From positions 1 to 34,319 of the forward strand of contig NZ_LGEL01000058.1 in NCBI RefSeq assembly GCF_001636695.1: a stretch of DNA of 34,319 nucleotides, read 5' to 3'. The stretch comes from Pedobacter panaciterrae. GTDB lineage: Bacteria; Bacteroidota; Bacteroidia; Sphingobacteriales; Sphingobacteriaceae. The notes under the pieces are model-generated. The model ran no database searches. It was not told the origin of the DNA and saw only the letters and a list, made by a program, of their open reading frames with translations. This document shows, piece after piece, positions 6,895 through 15,933 of this stretch (its first letter is position 1; each line of letters opens with the position of its first letter). The translations under genes were made by a program, and so were the position numbers.

Positions 6895-8405
6895 TATTCT
6901 TTATTTAGTGGTAAGGCAAACCAGTGAAAACCATCTCTGGCGATTAACGCTTCAGCGTCTTCTGGTCCCCATGAATCTGCAGTGTAATTAGGGAAGCTTA
7001 ATGATTTTTTACTTTCCCATGCATTAACAACCGGCATTAATAATTCCCATGCAGCTTCAACCTGATCAGCACGCATAAACTGTGTCTGATCACCTGTCAT
7101 AACGTCTAACAATAGAGTTTCGTAAGCTTCAGGGGTTTCTGAACTGTAAGTTCCTTTGTAGTCAAATACCATGTCAACAGGATTCAATACCATGTCTAAT
7201 CCAGGTCTCTTGCCTTGTACCTGCAAGCGGATACTCATTTCAGGTTGGATACTGATAATCAATCTGTTTTGTTGCCAGTGCTCAGTTACTCCTGAAGGGA
7301 AAATATGATGAGGTACGTCTTTAAACTGAATAGTAATTAATGAAGAAGTTTGGAAAAGGCGTTTTCCGGTACGTACGTAAAATGGAATTCCCTGCCATCT
7401 CCAATTGTCTACAAAAAACTTAATTGCAGCAAAGGTTTCAGTATTTGAATTAGGATCTACACCAGTCTCATGTCTGTATCCCGGCACTTCTTTTCCTTCT
7501 ACCCAGCCTTTAGTATACTGACCTCTTACTGTGCTGAAACGAATATCTTCAGGGCTAAATGGACGCATAGCCTTTAATACATCAACCTTTTTGTTTCTGA
7601 TCTCATCTGCATCAAAGTTTATTGGCGTTTCCATACCGATTAAACAAAGTAGCTGAAGCAGGTGATTCTGAATCATGTCTCTTAATGCACCCGCACCTTC
7701 ATAATAACCACCTCTGTCGCCAACACCAAGCTGTTCAGTTACTGAGATCTGAATGTGATCGATGTAAGTACGGTTCCAAAGTGGCTCAAGGAATGAGTTT
7801 GCAAAACGGAATGCCATAATGTTCTGTACGGTTTCTTTACCCAGGTAATGATCTATACGATAGATCTGCTTCTCGGTAAATATGCCTGTAAGAATACAAT
7901 TTAATTCTTTGGCTGTTTCAAGATCCCTTCCGAAAGGTTTTTCGATTACAATACGACAGTTATCTTCAGTTCCTGCTAATCCATAATCAGACAGGCACTT
8001 AGCGATAAGAGGGAATAAGTTTGGTGCTACAGCAAGGTAGTAAATAACCTGTGTTTTAGGACCAAATTCTTTTTGAAGTTTCTCTATACTCTTTTTAAGT
8101 AAACCAAAGCTTTCAGGAGTTTCTACATCAACAGAATTATAAATAACATTTTCTGCAAATTTGTTCCACTTTTCCTGCTTTACTTTTCCTGATCTGGAGA
8201 ATTTGTTCACTCCGTCCATTAGGTTTTCTCTGAATTTTTCATCGTTAAGAGGTCTGCGGGCAGTTCCAATGATGGCATATTTTTCAGGCATATAGCCGTC
8301 AGAGTATAAGTTGTAAAGAGCGGGCGCAAGTTTGCGCAAATTTAAGTCACCGGTACCGCCAAAAATTACTACTATGGTTGGGTTAACGTTGAGGCTAGTT
8401 TTCAT
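6894..8405 (-). CDS. zwf: Glucose-6-phosphate 1-dehydrogenase
   Basis: This 503-residue enzyme oxidises glucose-6-phosphate to 6-phosphogluconolactone with NADP+ (or NAD+), the entry step of the oxidative pentose phosphate pathway. Visible motifs are the nucleotide-binding FGGTGDLNLRKLAPALY near residues 15-31, EKPFGRD at 155-161 and the catalytic signature RIDHYLGKE at 183-191. The length is typical. The usual Ala/Ser of GASGDL is Gly-Thr here (GGTGDL), a common variant. It lies 36 bases after gnd and overlaps pgl by one base. Confidence 0.97.
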   Translation of the reverse strand: MKTSLNVNPTIVVIFGGTGDLNLRKLAPALYNLYSDGYMPEKYAIIGTARRPLNDEKFRENLMDGVNKFSRSGKVKQEKWNKFAENVIYNSVDVETPESFGLLKKSIEKLQKEFGPKTQVIYYLAVAPNLFPLIAKCLSDYGLAGTEDNCRIVIEKPFGRDLETAKELNCILTGIFTEKQIYRIDHYLGKETVQNIMAFRFANSFLEPLWNRTYIDHIQISVTEQLGVGDRGGYYEGAGALRDMIQNHLLQLLCLIGMETPINFDADEIRNKKVDVLKAMRPFSPEDIRFSTVRGQYTKGWVEGKEVPGYRHETGVDPNSNTETFAAIKFFVDNWRWQGIPFYVRTGKRLFQTSSLITIQFKDVPHHIFPSGVTEHWQQNRLIISIQPEMSIRLQVQGKRPGLDMVLNPVDMVFDYKGTYSSETPEAYETLLLDVMTGDQTQFMRADQVEAAWELLMPVVNAWESKKSLSFPNYTADSWGPEDAEALIARDGFHWFALPLNKE

Positions 8406-8441
8406 TAGAATGTTATTATATGCAGTGTAGGTTTTGAATTA

Positions 8442-9854
8442 TTAATTATTTTCGTTCCAATCGGCATGGAAAATACCTTCTTCATCAATACGCTCAAAAG
8501 TATGTGCGCCAAAGAAGTCTCGCTGTGCCTGGGTTAGATTTAATGGAGATTTTTCAGTTCTGAGAGAATCATAATAGGTAAGTGCAGAAGCAAAGCAAGG
8601 AATTGCAATGCCATTGCTTAATGCTGCGATCACAACATTTCTTGTACCAGGGATAATTTCTTTTAACTGATTTTGGATGCTTTCATCCGAATACAGATGT
8701 GGCAATTGCGGTTGTTTTTTATAAGCCTGATAAATATCTTCCAGTAATACGGCACGGATTATACATCCGCCACGCCAGATTTGAGAGATTTCTTTAAGGT
8801 TTAATTCGTATTTAAATTCTGCAGAGGCTTGCTCCAACAAATGAAGCCCTTGCGCATATGAAGTAATCATAGCAAAGTAAAGTGCCTGCTCTAATTCTAT
8901 TTCAAATGCAGCTGCATCTTCCGCTTTAATTTGTTGATGAGGTAAAGCCTTCGATAGTGCAACACGAAGTGCTTTGAATTTTGACAGATCACGGGCACTT
9001 ACAGATTCGTTTATAGTTGGAATAGGTAATTGCAAATCCATTGATACTTGCGAAGTCCATTTTCCGGTACCTTTAGATTTCGCTTCATCTTTGATCATAT
9101 CAATTAGGTAACCTCCGGTTTTTTGATCTTTAACTTTGAAAATATCACGGGTTACTTCTAATAAGAAAGATTTTAACCTGCCGTTATTCCATTTTTCAAA
9201 TGTGCTGTATATTTGATTGTTATCATAGCCCAATACGTTCTTTAAAAGATCGTAAGTCTCGGCAAGAATTTGCATCATTGAATATTCAATACCATTGTGT
9301 ACCATTTTTACAAAATGGCCGGAAGCACCCGGACCAATGTAAGCTACGCAAGGATCGCCGTTAACTTTTGCAGAAACAGCTTCAAGGATAGGTTTAACTG
9401 CATTATAAGCTGCCTTATCTCCACCTGGCATCATGCTTGGTCCGAAACGGGCCCCTTCTTCACCACCAGAGATACCCATTCCAAAGAAGTGGATACCTTT
9501 ATCTGCAAGTTCAAGCGCTCTTCTGCTTGTGTCAGTAAAATGAGAGTTTCCACTGTCAATAATCATATCGCCTTTATCAAGCAAAGGAACAAGTTCCTGA
9601 ATTACACTATCCACAATAGCACCGGCAGGTACTAAAAGCATAATTCTTCTTGGAAGCTCCAGGCTTTGTATGAAATCCTCTAATGATTCAAATCCTTTTA
9701 AGTTATGGGCCTTACCGTCTTCTTCAAGTTTTTTAAGCATGCGGGCATCCTTATCATAACCTGTAACCTGAAAGCCATTATCGGCCATGTTAAGCAATAA
9801 ATTACGGCCCATGGTTCCGAGGCCGATCATTCCTAAAGTGTATTTATTCTTCAT
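8442..9854 (-). CDS. gnd: 6-phosphogluconate dehydrogenase, decarboxylating
   Basis: The enzyme converts 6-phosphogluconate to ribulose-5-phosphate and CO2 with NADP+ reduction. From the ATG at 9854 the product is 470 residues, the usual length of the long-chain family. It begins MKNKYTLGMIGLGTMGRN with the Rossmann GLGTMG motif. Other signs are the substrate-binding GMGISGGEEGARFGPSMMPGG region and KMVHNGIEYSMMQ with the catalytic Lys and the His-Asn pair. The frame opens farther upstream at 9938, but that would add 28 unrelated residues and overlap the kinase gene by about 80 bases. The chosen start leaves a 4-base gap. Confidence 0.96.
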   Translation of the reverse strand: MKNKYTLGMIGLGTMGRNLLLNMADNGFQVTGYDKDARMLKKLEEDGKAHNLKGFESLEDFIQSLELPRRIMLLVPAGAIVDSVIQELVPLLDKGDMIIDSGNSHFTDTSRRALELADKGIHFFGMGISGGEEGARFGPSMMPGGDKAAYNAVKPILEAVSAKVNGDPCVAYIGPGASGHFVKMVHNGIEYSMMQILAETYDLLKNVLGYDNNQIYSTFEKWNNGRLKSFLLEVTRDIFKVKDQKTGGYLIDMIKDEAKSKGTGKWTSQVSMDLQLPIPTINESVSARDLSKFKALRVALSKALPHQQIKAEDAAAFEIELEQALYFAMITSYAQGLHLLEQASAEFKYELNLKEISQIWRGGCIIRAVLLEDIYQAYKKQPQLPHLYSDESIQNQLKEIIPGTRNVVIAALSNGIAIPCFASALTYYDSLRTEKSPLNLTQAQRDFFGAHTFERIDEEGIFHADWNENN

Positions 9855-9858
9855 TATT

Positions 9859-10623
9859 TTATTTGTCGTTAGGACGAGTTGTGTATACGTGATATTTTTC
9901 GGCAACTTCCCAAAGTTTAGCACCGCCTTTGATGCCATCTTTGTTCGTTACCAGATGAATGTTATGGTCAAGCTCAAAAGTAATGTGCTTGGAGTTTCCA
10001 CCACCTATGTATAATGTATCATAATTGAATACTGTTTTATAAATTTGGATGATTCTTTCTAAACGGTCATTCCAATCTTTCTTCCCAATTTTTTCAAGAG
10101 CTCTGGTTCCTATGTAATCATCATAGTCTTTTGTTTTTGTTACCGGCAAATGAGCAAGCTCAAAATGGGGGAGGAGTTCGCCATCATATACCAGTGCAGT
10201 ACCAAAACCGGTACCGACTGTAAATACAATTTCGAAGCCTATACCGCTTACAATTCCAAGTGCTTGTTGGTCGGCATCATTTATTAACCGAACAGGCTTG
10301 TTAAATAAATTACTTACTTGTTGAGCAAGATTAACATTAGTCCATTTATTTTTTGCCAGGTTAGGAGCAGTTTCTACCTTACCACATCGAACGTATCCGG
10401 GAAAGCCTATTGATATTCTGTCAAAACTGTCTTCTAGTGACGATACAAGTTCTTTAATTGTTTTGATAACTTCTTCCGGTGTCGAGTTTTTTGGAGTAGG
10501 AAGTTTTTTGAATTCAGAGAGCAGGTCTCCTTTTGAACTTAATATACAAGCTTTAATGCTGGTGCCACCAATATCTATCGATAAAATGTTGTTTCCGCTT
10601 TCTTTGTTTTGCTTAACTGGCAT
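9859..10623 (-). CDS. ROK-fold sugar kinase, polyphosphate glucokinase-like
   Basis: This 254-residue ASKHA-fold kinase has the phosphate-binding SIDIGGTSIK (residues 15-24), the GFPG segment (73-76), LINDADQQALG with the catalytic Asp (113-123), VGTGFG (136-141) and HFELAH (153-158). The Cys-rich zinc motif of ordinary ROK glucokinases is absent. The short length and HFELAH block instead resemble polyphosphate/ATP-glucomannokinase enzymes. As first gene of the gnd-zwf-pgl operon, its likely job is making glucose-6-phosphate for zwf. The phosphate donor, ATP or polyphosphate, cannot be told from sequence. A weak -7-like box (TTATTTTG, minus strand, 10662-10669) is the only promoter hint. Confidence 0.83.
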   Translation of the reverse strand: MPVKQNKESGNNILSIDIGGTSIKACILSSKGDLLSEFKKLPTPKNSTPEEVIKTIKELVSSLEDSFDRISIGFPGYVRCGKVETAPNLAKNKWTNVNLAQQVSNLFNKPVRLINDADQQALGIVSGIGFEIVFTVGTGFGTALVYDGELLPHFELAHLPVTKTKDYDDYIGTRALEKIGKKDWNDRLERIIQIYKTVFNYDTLYIGGGNSKHITFELDHNIHLVTNKDGIKGGAKLWEVAEKYHVYTTRPNDK

Positions 10624-10715
10624 ATCTGTTTTATGTAAATGGCCTGTTTTTTAATATAATTCAAAATAACAAATTTTCATCCATTAAACAGGACATGTTT
10701 ATGTATTTATATTTT

Positions 10716-10742
10716 AATAATTACTACAACGTGATAATTATT
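10716..10742. promoter_or_regulatory. Inverted repeat AATAATTA / TAATTATT
   Basis: Perfect 8-base arms (10716-10723 and 10735-10742) flank an 11-base centre that contains most of the TACTACAACG site. It lies about 95 bases upstream of the kinase start and is a candidate operator. AT-rich inverted repeats also arise by chance, so support is limited. Confidence 0.3.
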
Positions 10743-11169
10743 ACCCAACCCAAAAAATATAAGCTATACCTTATATATATATAGGTGTAAAATTAAGAGT
10801 TGCATGTGGCTGAAGATGACAATAATAAGGGTATAAATAAAGTTCAATTACGATATCGTTGTAGTATGGGTTTTCTGGTTAATAAGGGCTTTTTTTGCAT
10901 AAAATCATTTTGTGTAAAAAAAATGATGTAAAAGATTTGGAATTTAAATTTTCTTTCGTATTATTGTTATAGATAATCGATTTAGCACCATAAGTCGTTG
11001 TCGGGAAACCAAGTATTAACCTAATAAGCCAAACTATGAATCAAACTTTTACTTTTTCAAGAGGAGTAAACCCTTATTCCCAAACCTCAATTATTTTCAT
11101 GGGCATTACCTGCCGCTTTTTAAAACCGGAGTTGACTTGCAAGCTTAATTTTTTGCATAGCTAGTTAGC

Positions 11170-11181
11170 TAAAACGTTTTA
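11170..11181. promoter_or_regulatory. Perfect 12-base palindrome TAAAACGTTTTA
   Basis: The sequence is TAAAACGTTTTA, with the central CG and AAACGTTT core typical of LacI/GalR-family operators. The near-palindrome AGCTAGTTAGCT (11159-11170) abuts it. It lies about 150 bases upstream of SusC1, where a repressor could act on the glycan-uptake operon. No regulator gene is encoded in the window. Confidence 0.4.
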
Positions 11182-11327
11182 AAAAAAAAATATTTTAAAC
11201 CATTTACTATTATGTTCTTAGCTGTTTAACAGTCAGTTAAGGTGATGTCTTAGTGTCTAAGATTTAATTTATAATCAATAAAATCAATTAAAAGATTTTT
11301 AAATCAGTTAATACTTAATTATCTGTT

Positions 11328-14318
11328 ATGCGCTTAATTGCAATTATTACGTTTGTGGGAGGGTTGTGCTTTACAACGACTTCTTTCGGTAATACAGCTA
11401 GGTCTGTCTGTATGTCGAGTCATTTCTCTTTTAGAGGTAATTTTCAACAACAAACGGATACGTCTAAAAAAGTAGCCGATACCGGTGCTGTAGGTATTGT
11501 GCCTGCCGAAGGGTCTATCCAAAAGAAATTACAGTCTAACGGAAATAGCTTAGATCCTAAGAAGCTCTCTATTTTTCCAGCAATTTCTTTACAGCAGTAT
11601 TTGAAAGGTGAAGCTGCCGGACTTTATGTTCAGGAGCCATCTGGTGAGCCTGGAACGGTTCAGAATATGTTTATTCGTGGAACTTCACAGCCTTTATTAT
11701 CTGCGCGCGAAGTATTCGCTACCCAACCTTTAATCGTTGTTGATGGTGTTCCTCTGGTAGGAGAGCATCCATTCGCGTATGATATCCAGCAGTACAAGTT
11801 TGATAGAATAGGTCCTGCTACCAATACTTTGGCTAATATCAATATGGCCAACATTAAATCTGTTGAAGTGTTAAAGGACATTTCGGCAACTGCCATTTAT
11901 GGTCCTAAAGGTGCAAATGGAGTGATTCTTATTACAACTATTGAGCCTACCGCTAAAAGAAGGATTACTTTTGATAGTTACGTAGGTGTTGTTCAGCCAA
12001 ATTCTGTTGTTACTATCAATGGTAAATTTGAAAATGATTTCAGGAGACAGTTTTATGATAAATATAGTGGTACCGGTAATTTCGGTTCGAATGATGTTTA
12101 TCCACTATACTTAAGTGATTCCTTAAACAATGCATTTTACGGTCCGTCGAACTGGACTGACAAATATTACAATACTCAGATGCAGTATGGTGCCAATGCA
12201 AGTATCAGTGGTGGTGGTGCAAGAGCTAACTTCCGTTTTTCTGTTGGAGGTATAAAAAGCGCAGGAGTAGCGGATAATACATCTGCAGATCGCTATGATA
12301 CGCGTTTTATTATAAATATGAAGCCGATGGAATGGTTGACCGTAAGTGCTATGGTGAATGCAAACCGTATTTCACGTGACCGTAATAAAAATGTTAGGGA
12401 CAGATTGGCGCAGGTTAATTATATTCCTGATTTAAGTACGCCATTAGCACCAAATAAAGATAGATATGGTCAATACCTGGATCAGTTCAACAAAGGTTTT
12501 GATGATAATAAAACAAATACCGTTAATGGCTATGTAAAATTAGGTATTGACCTTCAGAAGTTTAAGTTCGTGAGTACGCTTGCACTGGATTATAATGAAG
12601 GAACACGTGATATTTTTTATGCAAGAACTTTATTGCAGACAAATAACTATGCTTCTAACTATTTTGGTTATAACCAGCGTGCTACAATTGATAATGTTGC
12701 GACTTATGAGTACGACCTGAATGAAGATAATAAATTCAATTTCTCTGTAGGAAGTATTTTTCAATTTGATAACTACAGATATAGCTATGCTTATGCTTAT
12801 AAAGGAGCCAATGATTTTATAAAATTAAATCTTCTGGAATCGGATAAAAATAATTCTAATTATTTGAATCCTACTGTATTTAGAAGAGAGCTGGTTTACA
12901 AGTTCCTGGACAGGACAAGAAATAACCAGGTGTCGTTCTATGGCAAAGCAGATTATAGTTATAAAGATAAGTATACAGCTTCCTTATTGCTAAGGGGTGA
13001 TGCTTCTTCAAACCAGCAACCAACTAAGCGCTGGTTCTATTCTCCGGTTCTTTCTTTGGGATGGGATCTAAAAAAGGAGTTTCTTGCTGATGACAGAAGT
13101 GTGTCAAATTTCAATTTATTTGGAAGTATTGGCAGAATGGCCAGATATGAGCATTTCGATAATTATGGGCAGGGTCCTCAATACACTGCAGCAATTGGCT
13201 TTACAGGGAATGCAATAGTTCCAGGATATAATGGTATTGCCGTATTAACCCGCCCTTATATGGCCGGATCTATAGGTTACGGATTGGAGTGGGCATATAC
13301 AGATCAGGCAAACCTTGGTCTTAATATATCTTTCCTTAATAACAGATTGAGCACATCTATCGACGGTTATTTCAGAGAAGATAAAAATATGTTGTTAGGT
13401 ATTCCTTCTGGTGCTGAATACGGATATACTCAGGTTATAAAAAATGGAATGAATGTTCGTAACACGGGAGTTGATCTTACTGTAAGCGGTATCATATTAC
13501 CTGCCGGAAAGTCACTTTCATGGAATTCTTCACTTAACCTTAATTATAACAAAAACAAACTTACTGCATTACCAGGTGGTCTAGATAAATTAGTTATTGG
13601 TGATAGACTATTGAAAGTGGGTTCTTCTGTAGATAGCTATTGGTTACTTGAAAACAATGGTATTTATAATACAGATGCTGAAGTTCCTGTAGTAAATGGT
13701 AAAACAATGACCTACAATAGCATTCAGATGAAAGCTGGTGATCCTAGATGGAAAGACATCAATGGTGATAATTCTATTGATGATGCAGACCGTACTTTAC
13801 AAGGACATGCACTTCCATTGTTATCCGGTGGATTCAATAATGATTTTGGATATAAAAAATGGTCATTAAGTCTGAATTTCTACTATAATTTTGGAAGACA
13901 ACTGTTGAATCAGGAAATGGCTAATCGCTTTGACTTTATCAACCGTGAAGGACAAAATGATATAAATTCTGTAAGGGAGATTACTTTCTGGGAAAAAAGA
14001 GGTGAATATTCGAAATATCCTTTGTACAATCCTGCAAGTTCAGTGGGCCCATATCAGGTAAACCAGGATTTGTTTTTAGAGAACGCTTCTTTTGTGAAAC
14101 TTAGAACTGTCTCTTTAGGATATGATTTTACAGATTATTTTAAGAAAAGATCATCAAACTTTAACAAGTTCTATGTGTATGTGAGTGCAAATAATGTTTT
14201 CACACTTACTAAATACACCGGACAGGATCCTGAGCTGGTAAGCTATACAGGTTATGACAATGGTTACGGAATGCAAATTCCAAGAACCTATACATTGGGT
14301 GTTAAAGTTGATTTTTAA
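11328..14318 (+). CDS. SusC-type TonB-dependent outer membrane receptor (SusC1)
   Basis: This 996-residue outer membrane transporter takes glycan-derived ligands into the periplasm with TonB energy. A signal peptide (MRLIAIITFVGGLCFTTTSFG) is followed by about 50 residues of unstructured sequence. The plug then begins directly, with ISLQQYLKGEAAGLYVQ, MFIRGTS, PLIVVDGVPL and IKSVEVLKDISATAIYGPKG. The C-terminal barrel ends PRTYTLGVKVDF with a terminal Phe. The N-terminal carboxypeptidase-like beta-sandwich usual in SusC proteins is missing, unlike in SusC2. It is followed 50 bases later by its SusD partner and is first in the operon. The substrate cannot be inferred. Confidence 0.94.
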   Translation: MRLIAIITFVGGLCFTTTSFGNTARSVCMSSHFSFRGNFQQQTDTSKKVADTGAVGIVPAEGSIQKKLQSNGNSLDPKKLSIFPAISLQQYLKGEAAGLYVQEPSGEPGTVQNMFIRGTSQPLLSAREVFATQPLIVVDGVPLVGEHPFAYDIQQYKFDRIGPATNTLANINMANIKSVEVLKDISATAIYGPKGANGVILITTIEPTAKRRITFDSYVGVVQPNSVVTINGKFENDFRRQFYDKYSGTGNFGSNDVYPLYLSDSLNNAFYGPSNWTDKYYNTQMQYGANASISGGGARANFRFSVGGIKSAGVADNTSADRYDTRFIINMKPMEWLTVSAMVNANRISRDRNKNVRDRLAQVNYIPDLSTPLAPNKDRYGQYLDQFNKGFDDNKTNTVNGYVKLGIDLQKFKFVSTLALDYNEGTRDIFYARTLLQTNNYASNYFGYNQRATIDNVATYEYDLNEDNKFNFSVGSIFQFDNYRYSYAYAYKGANDFIKLNLLESDKNNSNYLNPTVFRRELVYKFLDRTRNNQVSFYGKADYSYKDKYTASLLLRGDASSNQQPTKRWFYSPVLSLGWDLKKEFLADDRSVSNFNLFGSIGRMARYEHFDNYGQGPQYTAAIGFTGNAIVPGYNGIAVLTRPYMAGSIGYGLEWAYTDQANLGLNISFLNNRLSTSIDGYFREDKNMLLGIPSGAEYGYTQVIKNGMNVRNTGVDLTVSGIILPAGKSLSWNSSLNLNYNKNKLTALPGGLDKLVIGDRLLKVGSSVDSYWLLENNGIYNTDAEVPVVNGKTMTYNSIQMKAGDPRWKDINGDNSIDDADRTLQGHALPLLSGGFNNDFGYKKWSLSLNFYYNFGRQLLNQEMANRFDFINREGQNDINSVREITFWEKRGEYSKYPLYNPASSVGPYQVNQDLFLENASFVKLRTVSLGYDFTDYFKKRSSNFNKFYVYVSANNVFTLTKYTGQDPELVSYTGYDNGYGMQIPRTYTLGVKVDF

Positions 14319-14368
14319 TTCTTAAATGTTAACAAAATGATATTCAGTACCATTTAATTATAAATAAA

Positions 14369-15916
14369 ATGAAAAAAATAGTTTTACTGAGTCTGATCGC
14401 TTGTGTCCTTGTAGCGGGAGGATGTAAAAAGGCATTAGACATCAACCCAACCCGTTTAGTGAGCGAGAAAAATTACTGGAAAACGCTGGAAGATGCGAGA
14501 GCTGGTATTATGGGGGTTTACGGGTTGACCAGATCTGCGCTGGCAGACAACAATGGTCATTGGATCTATGGTGATGTTCGCATGGGGAATTTTGATAGTC
14601 CCATTCGTATGGATTTAAAGGCCGTTATTAAAAATGACCTTAAGGCATCTTATCCGGTAGTAGAAGCACTTTCTAACTGGAGAAGATTCTATGCGATTAT
14701 TAACGCAGCAAATATCTTCTTAGAAAGAATCCCTGAAGTAAAAGCCAATGATGCAAGGTATACCGACAATAATATGGTGGTTGATATTGCACAGGTTAAA
14801 TTTCTTAGGGCATTTGCTTATTTCTATATGGTAAGAATTTGGGGTGATGTGCCTTTTATTACTTCATCCAGAGATGGCAGTTTTGATAATGTTGGTAAAA
14901 CCAGCAAAGATGCAATCTTAGAATTTGTTCAATCAGAAATGCTTGCCGCCGCAGTAGATCTTCCTTATAATTTCAGTTCAGGAGATATTCAGCAACCAGG
15001 CAATTACTATGGAGAAAGTTCAGGCAGATGGCAGGGAAATCTGGTAAGAAAGTTAAGTGCTTATGCGGTATTGGCACATGTTGCGGCATGGCAGGGCAAA
15101 TATGCTGATGTGGTAACTTACAGCAGTAATGTGATCAACGATTATACAAGGGCTGGCATGTCTTATATTTCAACTGATAATTTAACCAACCCTAACGGAT
15201 TTTTTTATGATAAAAATAACAATCAGTTATTTGCTTTCGGATTTGTATGGGGCCATCAGGAAGGATCTTTTACAGGTAATATCGAATCATTGACGCTTGC
15301 AGCGCCTGTAGTGAATAAAAACACGCCGGATATTTTTGTGCCTAAAGATTCAATTCTTTCTATTTTTAAAGAAACAAATGATGCCAGGTTCAATATCGAT
15401 ACAACAGGTACTACGCACTCTTTTGATCGTTATTTCACGAATTTCCTTGGAAAGTACCCTGTTTTTTCTAAAATAAAAGTCATTCTTGGTGGTGAAAGGG
15501 ATCCTACTTTCAGATTGTTTTCGAGTGCACTTGTGTTTACACGTTTAGAGGATATTACTTTATTGCGTGCAGAAGCATATACTGTACTTGGTGAAAACAG
15601 CCGCGCAATAGATGACCTTAATATCATCAGACAAAGAAGGTATAATGTGGATCAAATGGGTTTACCCAATCCAGATTTATGGATAAGATATAGTGAGCCT
15701 CTTCATGGATCATTGATCGAAGCTATTTTTAAAGAACGTCAAAAAGAGTTTATGGGAGAGGGAATGCGCTGGTATGATCGTATCAGATACGAGAAAATTA
15801 AACAAACCAATGCTCCGTTTCTACAGCTAATTAATAATGGAGGGATTTACTGGCCGATTTCGAGAGAAGTATTGGCACAGAATCCATTGTTAACTCAAAA
15901 TTCATATTGGAAGTAA
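14369..15916 (+). CDS. SusD/RagB-family surface glycan-binding lipoprotein (SusD1)
   Basis: This 515-residue lipoprotein has lipobox AGGC (Cys19) and the classic SusD opening, KALDINPTRLVSEKNYWKTLEDA. It continues with an all-helical TPR-like body: FLRAFAYFYMVRIWGDVPFI in the N-terminal half and ITLLRAEAYTVLGENSRAI plus FKERQKEFMGEGMRWYDRIRY in the C-terminal half. These segments are diagnostic of the family. SusD proteins cap the SusC barrel and bind the incoming glycan. The gene follows SusC1 and precedes a fasciclin lipoprotein by 17 bases, counted from the preferred start of that gene. Confidence 0.95.
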   Translation: MKKIVLLSLIACVLVAGGCKKALDINPTRLVSEKNYWKTLEDARAGIMGVYGLTRSALADNNGHWIYGDVRMGNFDSPIRMDLKAVIKNDLKASYPVVEALSNWRRFYAIINAANIFLERIPEVKANDARYTDNNMVVDIAQVKFLRAFAYFYMVRIWGDVPFITSSRDGSFDNVGKTSKDAILEFVQSEMLAAAVDLPYNFSSGDIQQPGNYYGESSGRWQGNLVRKLSAYAVLAHVAAWQGKYADVVTYSSNVINDYTRAGMSYISTDNLTNPNGFFYDKNNNQLFAFGFVWGHQEGSFTGNIESLTLAAPVVNKNTPDIFVPKDSILSIFKETNDARFNIDTTGTTHSFDRYFTNFLGKYPVFSKIKVILGGERDPTFRLFSSALVFTRLEDITLLRAEAYTVLGENSRAIDDLNIIRQRRYNVDQMGLPNPDLWIRYSEPLHGSLIEAIFKERQKEFMGEGMRWYDRIRYEKIKQTNAPFLQLINNGGIYWPISREVLAQNPLLTQNSYWK

Positions 15917-15933
15917 TATTAAAGCAAACAGAG

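Larger units (their letters stand above)
10624..11327. other. 704-base intergenic region between divergent operons
   Basis: This is the only long stretch without a firm gene. It separates the pentose phosphate operon (minus) from the SusC/D operon (plus). It is very AT-rich and contains the inverted repeat at 10716-10742, a spaced pair of 10-base sites at 10722-10731 and 10857-10866, a 10-base palindrome ACGATATCGT at 10850-10859 and a 12-base palindrome at 11170-11181. It also holds an ORF of 42 codons at 11036-11164 without clear support. No exact TAnnTTTG box was found close before SusC1. A long regulated leader is possible. Confidence 0.7.

Noticed and set aside
9855-9938. Upstream extension of gnd to a start at 9938
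   Set aside because: It adds 28 residues unlike the family and overlaps the kinase gene. The ATG at 9854 gives the standard 470-residue protein with the Rossmann motif at residue 11.
10904-10927. Inverted repeat ATCATTTT / AAAATGAT
   Set aside because: Short AT-only arms in a very AT-rich intergenic region are expected by chance, and no promoter or gene boundary is tied to it.
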